NCBI GenBank assembly: GCA_023052935.1
Contig: CM041298.1
Location: 50,915,313-50,979,312 of the forward strand
Source of the DNA: Piezodorus guildinii
Lineage: Eukaryota > Arthropoda > Insecta > Hemiptera > Pentatomidae
Direction: 5' to 3'
DNA: 64,000 bases
Part shown: positions 36,064 to 46,121 of the stretch, piece by piece
Position numbering within the stretch: position 1 is the first letter of the stretch
Layout of the letters: each line of letters starts with the position of its first letter
Notes under the pieces: generated by a model
The model's input: the letters and a program-made list of their open reading frames with translations, nothing else
The model's database searches: none
Told to the model about the DNA's origin: nothing
Program-made: the position numbers and the translations under genes

Positions 36064-39000
36064 TACCACTACAACCCATGAAGAGTTTTGGGCTCAGTAC
36101 ATGTAAAGATTCGTACTGTTTCTAGGCCAACGGCCGTGCAATGACGTGATTCGGCCAAGATCACGCTCAGCCGCTAGGTTTTTCCCCTTTTTTGGGTACC
36201 CACTTTATAGAGGCTGGGTGTGCCCCAGGAGGGTCTCCATGCCCCAGGATCGCCCCCTGGCTGAAATAACAGAATAAATAATATTCCGCCACAGCCGGGA
36301 TTCGAACCCAGGACCCGGAGCACAGTAGACTAGCGCTCTACCCCACTAGAATAGGTTAAAGAAAGAAAAAAAAAATCCTAAAATAATATTATTCTTGGGA
36401 GAATCAAGACAAGTCTAAATGGAAATATTGTCACATTTTCTACAACTATTTTATTTCATATGGGAGCAGGGCATGATGCATACAATCAAATTTTGTATAA
36501 ATAATGCAATAATATAAAAAGGTACTTATAAAAAAACTACTCAGGGTGTCTAGAAAATCAGCTCAAAGAGATTCTCTGACTTTTCCATATTGTAAGAAGT
36601 CTTTTACCTGGCCAAATCTCGGGAAAAATCGACAAAACAAAGAATAATTATAATTAATATGGTATACTGAATTACAAAAAGATGTAATGACTAATTACTT
36701 TACGATAAGATTCAACTTCAAAAATCATATTTCTGAAATCTCCCGTCGAACCTTTTCAACCTTAAAGCTACTATATTCCCTCCGTCACCTATTCCCACAT
36801 GAAACCCGAAAACTCCTGGTTACCTCACTAATATTTCCCCCATTTCAACTATTGCTGTACGGTATAAGATGGTGTTTCTGGGGATCTCGAAGTTAAAATA
36901 AAACGCTTGTCCAATTCACCTTCGGGGTCTCCAGGGGTGCCTCCATGTCCCGATTTCATGGCGAGTTTAAGCGGCTTTACCCTTCCAATCGTCGCAAGTA
37001 TTTCCTTGCGTCATTCCTTTACCAAGTTATCCAATCTTGCCATCCATCATACATTTTTGACCTCCTTTAATTCAAATCCTCTTTCCATCTTCGTTGTACA
37101 TGCTCCAGGCCTACGGATTTATACAGTACGGCCCACCGAACTGCACATTTTGACAGATCCTTTCTCATTCGATCCTCAATCCTATGGAATTCTATTCCCT
37201 CCTTCACTCCAACTCTCTTTCAGCCTTTAAACCCTGCATATTTAATCATTTAATGAATATCCAGGCTCAATAGAATTGTAAATAATTTTTTTTTTGTTTT
37301 CTTCTTATTTGAATATGTCTAATTTTATAAAAGTAATTATTAACTTGTTAACATGTATTTAACTTACTCTAAGACTCCAAAGCACATTTTGTACATTCTA
37401 TATTTTTTATTCTAAAGGGACATGTCCCAGGATAATAAAGAACTTATTTATATCTACCTGACACCAGCTGAAATTGTAGTTGTTTAAGTTGACTTACCAC
37501 TGAATTATGATGAACTTGGATACTGCTGTTAGTAATAACCAATATTTACAATTCTGACTACAAATTTACTTACAATCAATATATCTATAGAAACTTTAAG
37601 AGCTTTTCTTTAATGTTCAAATCTCTGCAGCCAAATCTTGAGCTTTCTGATGAGCTTCTTGGAGCAGTATTGCTTTTTTTGCCTCCAACTCCTTCACCTG
37701 AAGGTTGACTTTTCTCCACAGCCCTCCTGTCCTTTTATGATATTAAATATTAAACTCGCTTTATGATATTTGCAACATCACAACAAGTAGGCATATTGGA
37801 ACTTTTGTCTGAGTGAAAAAGAAACGATGTTATTCAGGGACCATTTTCCCTGACCAAAGAACAAATTTCCTGACTTTTTCATATGTTTTTAAAATCCCTG
37901 ACTTTTCCTGGTTTTCCCTGTTGCTAGACACCCTGCTACTTATGAAGGGCCTTTGGTTGAGAATGTTAAAGGATTCGTAATGTTTACAGACTAATGGCCA
38001 AGCAAAGATGTGATAAGGCCAAGATCATGCCTAGCCGACAGGTTTTTTTCCCAAAACGAGCTCCAATAGATTCTCTTTAGCTAAGATTCATTCCTTAACT
38101 GAAATAACAGAATAAATAATAATCCTGCTACAACCGGGTTTTAACCTAGAAAACCTGGAGATTAGCACTAATCACCAAAACATACCTCTCAGGAATGATA
38201 AATCTTATATAAACGAATGAATAGAATACATTGACAAAAAAAACAACCATATTATGAAAATTTGACACGTGCATGTAATGAACTTACTGAGATCATCAGA
38301 ATATAAAAGTAAATGTCAAAATTAAAAAGTAGTTGGAATGGTGAAATTATCTCATAGAATTATAAATTTTTTTACCATGACAGTAGTATAAATAAATTGA
38401 CCTTGGCGTCTGCTAGTGGACCCCTTAAGCCTTATAGGACCTAGGTTGAGGGTTCTAACCCAGCAAATGCCCCAAGGATTATTTTAAAAGGAGTAAAATA
38501 TCCTTGGTTATACTGTCCTTTAAAAGAGACTGTGCGATATCAGGTACTTTTTAAAGATCCCTATCCTAATAAAACCACAATAAGGTAAATTTAGCACTCC
38601 CAATGTAGCATCCTCCAATTATCCTCAGCAGCATAAAATGACTTTAAATTAATAAAATAAATAGCATATAAAAAGAGAGTAAACCAGGTGTAGAAGTATA
38701 AAACCGGAATTTCCCTATAGACGGTGCTCGCTATCAGTTCAAAGACCGTAAGACTGCTTCTGTAGCGCCATCTTCTCCCTTCAACAGCTGACCAGTATAT
38801 TTTTCTATAACCTCAAACATGTCGAGTTTTGTGCCTATGAACTATGATTTGCAGACAGCATTGGTTTTCTGCTATCATTTGAAGAAAACTGCGGCAGAAT
38901 GGCATAGAATGCTTGTCAAAGCCTATGGTGAACATGCTCTAGGCAAAACTCAATGCTTTCAGTGGTTTAAAAAAATTAAAAGTGGTGATTTAAATGACTC

Positions 39001-40962
39001 AACAAGAACTCGCAGAACAATTAAATGTGATGCAAAATGGGTAATGTGGGAAAATGGGTACCATATGAACTCAATGAAAGACAAGAAAAAAAATCGAAAA
39101 TTGTCAAATGCTGCTTGTCAGATGTAAAAGAAAATCATTTCTTCATCAAATAGTGACAGGTGATAAAAAGTGGATATATTTTTATTTCAAAATCCTAAAT
39201 GTCATAAATCATGGGTGAATCCAGGCGAACCATCAACATTCATTGCTGCAAGACCAAATCGTTCTGGAAAGAAAACAATGCTGTGTGTTTGGTGGGACCA
39301 AAAGGGTATAATATATTATGACCTACTAAAACCTGACAAAACTGTTAACACTGATCGCTACCAACAACAAATGATCTATTTGAATTGAACAATATGTGTA
39401 AAACAACCTGAATATACAAAAAGGCAACATAAAGTAATTTTGCTTCATGAAAATTCCCCCTCACACACAGTGAAAAAATGGTTCACGGATACAATCAAGG
39501 CATTTAATTGGGAAATACTAGTGCATGCGGCTTTTCTCCAGACTTGGCTCTGTCTGATTACCATTTATTCATGTCATTGGAACATGTACTTGCCGAAGAA
39601 CACTTTAATTCGTATGAAAACAGCTCGGCAACTGGTTCTCTTCAAAGGAACAATTTGTTTTTGGCGTGGCATTCATAACCTGCCGAAGAGGTAGGGAAAA
39701 TGTATAAATTCCAATGGAGACTATTTTGAATAGAATATTTTTTTTAATTTTCAAATACAAGACGTGCAATTTTTGCAAATAAATTTCAGTTTCATACTTC
39801 TACACCTGTTAAATAAATAAAACTACTTACACATCTACAAAGAGAACGGACACACCCCAATTCCTTTCTTCTATCAAATCTTGCAAGAATTTAGGATCAT
39901 CAGTAGGTATTTCCAAGTTATTTACAATATGCAAATCATCCTGCAACATAATTTGGATAACTTATAACACATTACTCACTAATAAAATGTATCAAATTAA
40001 TATTACAAATATCAGGCTTCTGTTTATAATATAACTGTTAGGTTAAACCGCCAAAGAGAGCTAGCTACCTTGCAAAAGATTGAGTAATTATATCCTTTTT
40101 TTATATTGTTAAGCATAGTGGTATAGGTATGGGTATAGTAAATAATATGATACACAAAACTTACTATAACTGGTTTAAGAAAATTATTTCTATAAACTAA
40201 TGAGCCTTAAATCACTAATTATAAAACTTTTGGTTTATTATTGAAAATAATCAACCTTTGTAATTGACCAAAAAAAAAAAAAGTATCCCTGCTCAAAATT
40301 TGAGAGCTTACTTTTCAAGATGCGTAGAATCCGAATAACAAATAAAAAAAAATCCGCGGCATTTTTCTGAAACTACTGTACCAATTTTTTTGAAATTCGC
40401 CACAAAAATACCAGTTCATTCAACGATGATCCTAACACCTAGACGTTGATATCAGCTGGTTAGTTTTAAAATTGCGGCCGATTAAAAGGAATTTATTTAA
40501 TAACTCGGTTATTTTTGAAGATTGAAAAAAAATTTATTAGTTTTTTTTAACCAAAAAACCACGAATAATTATATAAAAAAAAAAAAAAGAAAGAAAAAAA
40601 AATAGAAATCTTTCACATAAGAACGGTCATAACTCAGTTATTTTTGACAATAGAGAAAAAGTATGTATAGAGTTTCAGAATCAGTAAAGCGCGATAGACA
40701 CAAAAAATAAATAAAAATAAAAAAGGAAAAAAAAATTGAAATCTCGCTTATATATACGCTTGTAACTATGTTATTTTTGAAGATAGAAAAAAAATTCATT
40801 ATTGTTTTTTAACCAAAAAAACGCGAATAATTATATAAAAGAGAAAAAAGAAAAGAAAAAAAATTGAAATTTTTCTCATAAATATGCTTATATCTCAGTT
40901 ATTTCTGAAGATAGAGAAAAGTGTGTATAGAGTTTTAGAATCAGTAAAGCGCAATAAAAAAA

Positions 40963-41017
<55 letters not shown>

Positions 41018-44000
41018 TATGTATAATCAAGTATCAGATTATAATAGATGTATTTACATCAAAAAATCGGTATTAGAGATGTGATTCCCTGATAACTCGG
41101 TTATTATTGATGATAAATATAAAATGTAAGGTTTTCTGGAATCAGGAAATTTTATTTGAATTATATGAATGAAAATCGAAAGAAAAGAAAAGGAAATAGT
41201 AACGCAGTCCTGTATAAATGGTTAATCAACCTTTGTAATCGACCAACAAAAAAAAAAAAAATTACCCCTGTAATACCTCAAAATTTGAGAGCTTACATTT
41301 TAAGATGCGTAGAATCCGAATAACGAGTAAAAAAAAAAGTTTCTCCCAATAAATAAATGAATAAATTTCAAAAACTTTGCTATTAGTGCCATTTAAATTC
41401 AAAATAAATTTTGGACCAAATGAAAAAAGAATCATTGAATTTGATTAACAGCTAGCTTAGATATAGCGTTTTGAAATCAGTTGTAGTGTTATGATATGGT
41501 GCTTTGAATTAGTGATTTTCATATTACTTAATTGCCTATCAACAGCCTTATAAACAGTTATACCCTAATATTGTTATTTGGAAATAATAAACAAAAATTA
41601 ATAAATTAATTTGCAGCTTTTTTTTTTTAATTATGGAATAAATACTAACATACATTTTTATAATTATCCAGTCAATTCATAGCAAAAATTAATGACAATT
41701 AAACAAAAAATTAATTTATCTCAGCAACATTTCTTTAAAGATTCAATGCACTTAAACTCTATATACTATTTATACTCTATGATTTTTTTTTATGATATTG
41801 AAGCTAACTATCATATACATTTGTATATGTATAGACATCTCTAGTGAAGTATTGCCTGTTATAAGTTATATTTTGAAAATTTTATGTTTGTTTAGAATAC
41901 AAATGGCAATATCATAATATAAATCTCATTACTAGATGAAATTTCATTCTTCTATAATATATTTTTAAATGGTAAATTGATAAGTTACACTTTATCCATT
42001 TTAAACCAAACATGGGGAAGTGCCATTGGGCAAATGGAATTGATGGGGTCTCCACACCGCAGGGTCACCTTACAGCTGAAATAACAGAATAAATAATATT
42101 CTGTCACAGTCAGAATTCAAACCGGGAATGTGGAGAACAGTAAATAATTATATAAAAAAGTAAAATCAAATACCCACCTTTTTGTATAAGAAAATGTCTA
42201 ATCTGACTGGGCTAATGTATATTTTTTATGATATTATTTATAAATATAAACCTTTATGTTACACTTTACTTGAAATAGAAAAAAAAAAATTAGAAAATAA
42301 GGAACACTTGCCTGAGCAAGTTTAACAGACAAGGTTGAAGTTAGGCCTAATACTCTTTTGAAAAACGGTAACATATAGAAGTATGTTGTTGGAGACCTGG
42401 GTCCATGAGATATACCACCTCCTTTCCATAATGGAGATCTAAAAATTCATATAGACATTAATGACTAATATTAAAGGTTTCATACAATATTAAAATAAGT
42501 TATATCAATATATTCCAATCAACGGAAGATCTAGCATAATAATAATAATGTGTTTTATTGATTAAATTTACATACATAAATTTACTATACATATATATAT
42601 TGCACACTATGCATAGACAGATCTAGCATAATATTAAAGGTAGATATTTGGGCTGATTAATTTCTTCCAGGAACTTAATTTTTTATTAAATCATAAATTT
42701 AACGTTTCGGGATCTTCTCCCATCATCAGGACTCTGGTGTGTGCCTTTTTTAAATTCACTTGTCCCTTTCAATATTGTCACTGATACAAAAATTTTTGTA
42801 AGAATTTTTCAAAAAATTTTTTGGAAGAAATTAATCAGCCCAAATATCTACCTTTAATATTAAAATAAATTAAACAGCTAAACTTAATATTATGGTTCAC
42901 AACATGGAGCTTACTAATGCACTGCTAATACTGCACTGTTAGATAAAATTTATAAGGTTATAAATCGGAAAATTTTAATACATGACCTCAAATCTTTCAA
43001 CTAACAGTAAATAACTAATAGAGCATTGTATTCCCATTAAATATTTGCTATTTCCGGTTGAATCAATTCTAGTGTTTTTCAGTCTTTAAGAAGACTAATT
43101 TACAGCAAATTTTAACTTGATTGATTTGAAGAAAAAAAATATATTTGTAAGTATTTAATGATCATAACTTAACAGTACTGTATTTTTCTAATTTCTGCTT
43201 TTATTGATATATTTGTATTTGCTTTTATTATACCTTTTTCTTATTTTTGCTTATGGAAACATAAAGATTCTATAAATAATGTTATCTAACATGCAACACT
43301 TTAGAAGTTAGAAGAGAGAGATGAAAAGCACTTACACCTGAATGATTATAGTTCAACTAGTGACCTATGGGGTAACCTGTGGTGTAGTGGCTAGCATAAC
43401 AGCCATCTATGCCAAAGTTCGCAGGTTCCAACCTGGGTAGGTGACTCTAGGATTTTTTAATTAAAAAATCCTAGGTATGTCGTGCTTCAGAACTGACACC
43501 AATATGACTATTGTATAGTCAGCATATGGCTGTCCATACAATAGTACACACTAAATCTTTGTAAGGGGTAAGTCATGTAAATAAGTTCAAAATAGTCGAA
43601 TAGGTTTAGTCGAATTTAGGTTGAAAATCAATGAGTATCAATTTTAAAAATCAATAGAGACTTGGAAGCAATAATATTCATTTTCTCTTATGCTATGTTT
43701 TTTTTTTTCACTATGATTATATAATTTTTAATAACAAGAAATATTTTTAGTAATGGCAGTAGCCACGACCCTCATCTGTTGTTCACATATCAGAATAATT
43801 TTAAAAATAAAATAATAAAAGGAACTATCATATTTTTTCATATTGATTCAGCTAATCTTTTGATTTACTAGTTTATCTATCACTCTAAACCTTTGGTTCC
43901 AAACAAAAATTCCTTTCATCCAACCATTTTAATGATAAGGATCCCCAAAACCTAAAATATTAGTTATAAATTCAGATTTTTAGAGGGCTATAACGTATCA

Positions 44001-45497
44001 CGTACATTTCATGTAAAATACCACTACTACCCAAACTCAGTATGCTAGAAATGACTAATTAGAAGAAATGGAAATTCTAGGAGTTATTTCAGTCTGTACA
44101 ACATTAAATTACCCAAATTTAAAACTAATACTAGATAAGTATTAATTAAAATACTGATAAAGAAATATTGTTTATTATCTTATGGAAAGTTACATCTGTG
44201 ATTTAGGCTCAATATTTTCAATCTGTTATAATAACCAATTTTATGGTTGTGGTTGAGCAGTAGCAGTCACTTGTCAGGAATTACTAGCTATTATACCATT
44301 TATTATGTTGAATTATTCTCTTAAGAGATTGTGTGATTCTTATTAAAAGCTAAGACTTTGCAAATATTTTACATAAAGGTAATTTAAAATTATTTCCCAA
44401 TGACATCTCATGGACCCCATGGGCATCGCCTGCAGACCCCCACAGGTCCGTGGACCGCTTTATGGGAATCACTGCTCTAAACGAATGTACGGGTTTTTAA
44501 AAAAATATTTTGTGGTCTCCATATATTGAACATAAAATGATAACTCAGAAATATAACAAATCTTAAAACCTAAATAGTTTATTTTTTAAATTGAGTTTTA
44601 GAAAATTTAACATTTAGACTATCAGTGACTGTAAAATAAATGGAAGCTAAATAAGAACATTATACCTGATACTACCATGACGAGCCTTTCCGAGTCCTTT
44701 TTGAGGCCAGGGCTTCCTTCCACCACCTTGCACTTCACTTCTGACTTTAGTATGAGCATAACTCTGTTAAAATCAAATAAAATGTAAATAACTCCTTGAA
44801 ATAATCAATATTAGGGTAAGTACAAAAAAAAAAAAAACTGTTATTTTACAATATAAAATTTACAATAAAAATTATCAATCAACTTGGTGATTCCCATGAA
44901 AAATGACTTCCTAGACATCACACTATGACATCCAGTCGTAGTTATAATATTATATTATAAATATTCATAGAATACTTGATGAACATAATATTGCAGGAGT
45001 AAAGTAGATTACAGTTAACAGCTTATTATAACCACAATGTAAAACAAATATTTGGCACTATAGGTCTATTTTATTAAGAGTAAGTAAAGAAACTCCGACT
45101 CACCACACGCTTATAATTTCTTTGCCAAAGAACATTTTCATGAATAATATCAATTCTTGGCATAACACCAAAAACATCTGGGTGGAGATCAACAATACCT
45201 AACTTCTTTTCTTCCAATGAATCGAGATTCTCATACCAAGCTTGTCTTGGAGGCTCATACTGGTTTAAATATTTCAAACTTCTGGATACAAGAGGGAGCG
45301 ATTGTTCCTGATTATGAGAAGTGACTGTGGAAGAAATAAAGTATATTAATCGAGATGTACTCACTAGATAATTCAAAAAGGTTTAAATTCTTCACAATAC
45401 TTTCAGTTGTTTGAGAAGAAGAAGAGAATGAAGTACTTTTTCTAAAAGCATTTCTAACTAAAACATTAAAAATGGAGGAATTTTTCAAGCAACTCAT
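31781..45497 (-). CDS. mRpL4: mRpL4: mitochondrial large-subunit ribosomal protein L4 (uL4m)
   Basis: The product is a structural protein of the mitochondrial 39S subunit that lines the peptide exit region. Traced exons in transcript order: 45497-45365, 45324-45104, 44763-44666, 42438-42312, 39940-39831, 35919-35846, 31926-31781. The total is 909 nt, or 302 residues plus stop, close to vertebrate MRPL4 (about 311). The N-terminus ([20 protein letters not shown]) is basic and hydroxylated like a mitochondrial presequence. Exons 3-4 carry the L4 signature: [20 protein letters not shown], then [20 protein letters not shown]. The protein ends [11 protein letters not shown]. Six introns join in phase; five are GT-AG and intron 4 begins with GC. 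Introns 4-6 hold most of the transposable elements. Confidence 0.95.
32347..32815. mobile_element. foldback MITE (family B) in mRpL4 intron 6
   Basis: Two arms of about 190-200 bp are imperfect reverse complements. Both contain ACTAGACATTAAACCATT, AATATTA..GGCCAACGCTCC and TTTAATATCTCTGGTT.TAGT. A unique centre of about 80 bp lies between them. No ORF is present. A single related arm is at 60.14-60.35 kb. The transcript would fold into a hairpin of about 200 bp. Confidence 0.82.
33555..34395 (+). repeat. family A copy, nearly full length
   Basis: It runs from ACACGACTTTCACTTACCTC to TAGGTAAGTGAAAGTAAAAA. A small part near the 3' end (the segment between GACTCAGGAGACATTAATAC and the terminal box) is deleted. 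Confidence 0.85.
34640..35735. repeat. inverted family A fragment plus full family A copy
   Basis: A terminal hairpin and 3' end in - orientation (about 34648-34800) abuts a full + orientation copy (about 34805-35735) in mRpL4 intron 6. The copy ends CCCTTACTATATATAGAAAG. Confidence 0.85.
35846..35919 (-). CDS. mRpL4: mRpL4 exon 6
   Basis: The exon encodes [20 protein letters not shown], then MPVYG. Acceptor TTTTCAG and donor GTAAGT flank the 74-nt exon. A full family A copy ends only about 110 bp downstream of its donor. Confidence 0.9.
36031..36358 (-). mobile_element. SINE family 2, full copy
   Basis: The - strand starts with a strong tRNA-like head: GTAGAGCGCTAGTCTACTGT (A-box region), then TCCTGGGTTCGAATCCCGGC (B box). 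The body runs to CTCATGGGTTGTAGTGGT (with mismatches). A 29-bp A run on the + strand lies at its 3' side, so the sense strand ends in poly(T). Partial copies are at 15.85, 37.94 and 42.01 kb. Confidence 0.88.
36542..37935. mobile_element. CAGGGTGTCTAG-ended DNA transposon carrying a retrotransposon insertion
   Basis: The ends CAGGGTGTCTAG at 36542 and its complement at 37924-37935 are flanked by the 5-bp duplication CTACT (36537-36541 and 37936-37940). Subterminal repeats of the CCCTGACTTTTCC type occur near both ends. A - strand stretch near 37640-37740 can code [20 protein letters not shown], a coiled-coil-like remnant that may belong to its protein. A non-LTR fragment fills 36.69-37.46 kb. 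It has itself landed in a SINE 2 copy. Confidence 0.7.
36687..37460 (+). mobile_element. non-LTR retrotransposon 3' end, nested
   Basis: The + strand has [20 protein letters not shown] and LHHLFP-like residues ([20 protein letters not shown]), then, after shifts, [20 protein letters not shown] and [20 protein letters not shown]. It is the same family as 30.41-31.00 kb, with the same 3' end GGGACATGTCCCAGGATAAT. It is older, with several frameshifts. Confidence 0.8.
37936..38190 (-). mobile_element. SINE family 2 copy, diverged
   Basis: The body (TTATGAAGGGCCTTTGGTTG, CAAAGATGTGATAAGGCC) and head (CTGAAATAACAGAATAAATA next to a decayed B box, CAACCGGGTTTTAACC) match family 2. The 3' end is interrupted by the CAGGGTG-ended transposon. 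Confidence 0.72.
38400..38670 (+). mobile_element. SINE family 1, copy c
   Basis: It shares CCTTGGTTATACTGTCCTTT, GCGATATCAGGTACTTTTTA and CTCCCAATGTAGCATCCTCC with copies a and b. The tRNA-like head is decayed (GAGGGTTCTAACCC remains as the B box). Confidence 0.78.
38682..39810 (+). mobile_element. mariner element in mRpL4 intron 5
   Basis: Inverted ends (CAGGTGTAGAAGTAT.AAAC) lie at about 38685 and 39808, next to TA. The + strand encodes a decayed mauritiana-type transposase: [73 protein letters not shown] and, after a frameshift, [17 protein letters not shown]. The second catalytic Asp box reads HEN instead of HDN, and there are stops at 39124 and 39386. It is inactive. The right end lies about 20 bp from the donor of mRpL4 exon 5. 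Confidence 0.9.
39831..39940 (-). CDS. mRpL4: mRpL4 exon 5
   Basis: The exon encodes [20 protein letters not shown], then [17 protein letters not shown]. Acceptor TGTTGCAG and donor GTAAGT flank the 110-nt exon. The mariner element's end is only about 20 nt into the downstream intron. Confidence 0.9.
40258..41330. repeat. complex repeat with duplicated blocks and (TA)n core
   Basis: In mRpL4 intron 4, the block CAAAATTTGAGAGCTTAC, followed by GATGCGTAGAATCCGAATAA, appears at about 40295-40340 and again at about 41278-41322. Between them, a block of about 250 bp is duplicated: AACGCGAATAATTATATAAA, then TCAGTTATTT.TGA.GATAGA and AGAATCAGTAAAGCGC. A (TA)n run lies at about 40967-41012. No coding signal was found; the Ile/Tyr-rich ORF is the microsatellite. 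Confidence 0.7.
42010..42150 (-). mobile_element. SINE family 2, head part
   Basis: The sequence CTGAAATAACAGAATAAATA, TTCTGTCACAGTCAGAATTC and AAACCGGGAATGTGGAGAAC corresponds to the tRNA-like half of the full copy at 36.3 kb, with a mutated B box. Confidence 0.65.
42312..42438 (-). CDS. mRpL4: mRpL4 exon 4 with GC donor
   Basis: The exon encodes [20 protein letters not shown], then [20 protein letters not shown] and AQ. The reading frame requires a splice after CTCAG, where the intron starts GCAAGT rather than GTAAGT. CAG|GCAAGT is the standard context of a GC-AG intron, and both flanking phases are 0. Confidence 0.9.
42542..42618 (-). mobile_element. 77-bp insert with 15-bp target duplication
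   Basis: The 15-bp string AGATCTAGCATAATA occurs at 42527-42541 and 42619-42633, exactly bracketing 77 bp that begins with ATAATAATGTGTTTTATT. A (ATT)n-type end next to TGTGTTTTATT is also seen at the 3' end of the retrotransposon at 9.84 kb, so this may be a severely 5'-truncated retrotransposon in - orientation. Confidence 0.6.
42632..42862 (-). mobile_element. hammerhead-bearing short element with 36-bp or longer inverted ends
   Basis: The ends TTAAAGGTAGATATTTGGGC and TGATTAATTTCTTCCA at 42634-42670 recur as an exact reverse complement at about 42819-42856. The inner approximately 150 bp contain a hammerhead-like motif on the - strand at 42701-42730. No protein is coded. Architecture (inverted arms plus motif) parallels the element at 1926-2341 although the arm sequences differ. 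Confidence 0.72.
42701..42730 (-). ncRNA. hammerhead-like motif 4 (intact core)
   Basis: On the - strand, GTC is followed by CTGATGAT, then GGGAGAAGATCCC (a 4-bp stem II with a GAAGA loop), then GAAACGTT. Both core boxes are intact. One extra U sits between CTGATGA and stem II, as in the other copies. The normal cleavage triplet is GTT here. Stem I partners are not obvious. Confidence 0.5.
43372..43495 (+). mobile_element. SINE family 1, head fragment
   Basis: A tRNA-like head with A box (GTGTAGTGGCTAGCATAACA) and B box (CGCAGGTTCCAACCTGGG) is followed by GACTCTAGGATTTTTTAAT. The element stops after about 120 bp, next to a short hairpin (ACTATTGTAT / ATACAATAGT at 43507-43546). Confidence 0.75.
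44393..44490 (-). mobile_element. hAT-type transposon end
   Basis: Read on the - strand, AGCAGTGATTCCCATAAAGC, then GGTCCACGGACC, matches the CAGTGGTTCCCAAA...GGTCC terminal pattern of many hAT elements. Only one end was found. It lies in mRpL4 intron 3. Confidence 0.55.
44666..44763 (-). CDS. mRpL4: mRpL4 exon 3: L4 signature region
   Basis: The exon encodes [20 protein letters not shown], then [13 protein letters not shown]. The glycine- and basic-rich loop is the most conserved part of bacterial and mitochondrial L4. Acceptor TTTAACAG and donor GTATAA flank it. It exits in phase 2. Confidence 0.92.
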
Positions 45498-46121
45498 GTT
45501 GATAAATAAAAACTTAAGGATGTCAGCCTATCAGTGATATAAACAGAGGTTTCTTATAGAAACGATTAAATTACATAATGATTATAAGAAATAAATAAAT
45601 TTGATAAACTTTCATTAGTAGTTATTGGAAATTCTTCAATAGATAAATTCCCTTGGACTTGTTGAGATAGATGATAACATAACCTGCGGTAGTGAGGTTT
45701 TAGATCCTGGACCAAAGAGGTCGAACAATTTTAAATCGACACTTCTAAAGTTGAATTGAGCGGGAACACGATTCTCACGTATCCTAAACCCGAATGAAAC
45801 AATCCAAGTTGCCTGCACTAGAAATGGAATTTCATTAAAGTAATTGTGCTGATGAATTTTCTCTCAAATCTAACTCTTCATTTATTTCATTCCAAACCAG
45901 TGCTTGTATTGAACAATGTTAGAGCCATAATTATTTCCTCTCGAAAATTATACAAAAGGTGTATAAACTTGACATATCTCTTTTACTGTCATATAAAATC
46001 ACTTGTTATAAAAGTACTAATAATGGTAAATCGTTCTAAGTTCTTTTCTAGGCATTCATAATAGACAATCAGAATTTTTTAAGACTTGATACAGAAAAAC
46101 TTAAAGATGAACTAAACGACC

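Noticed and set aside
36290..36358. tRNA-like sequence with strong A and B boxes
   Set aside because: It continues into a SINE body found in three other places, and the acceptor stem does not close, so it is the head of SINE family 2 and not a tRNA gene.
40884..41084. ORF with an Ile/Tyr run
   Set aside because: It is produced by the (TA)n microsatellite at about 40967-41012.
45636..45818. 60-codon - strand ORF just upstream of mRpL4 exon 1
   Set aside because: It has no splice or frame connection to mRpL4 and no known domain. The mRpL4 start at 45497 already gives a presequence-like N-terminus.
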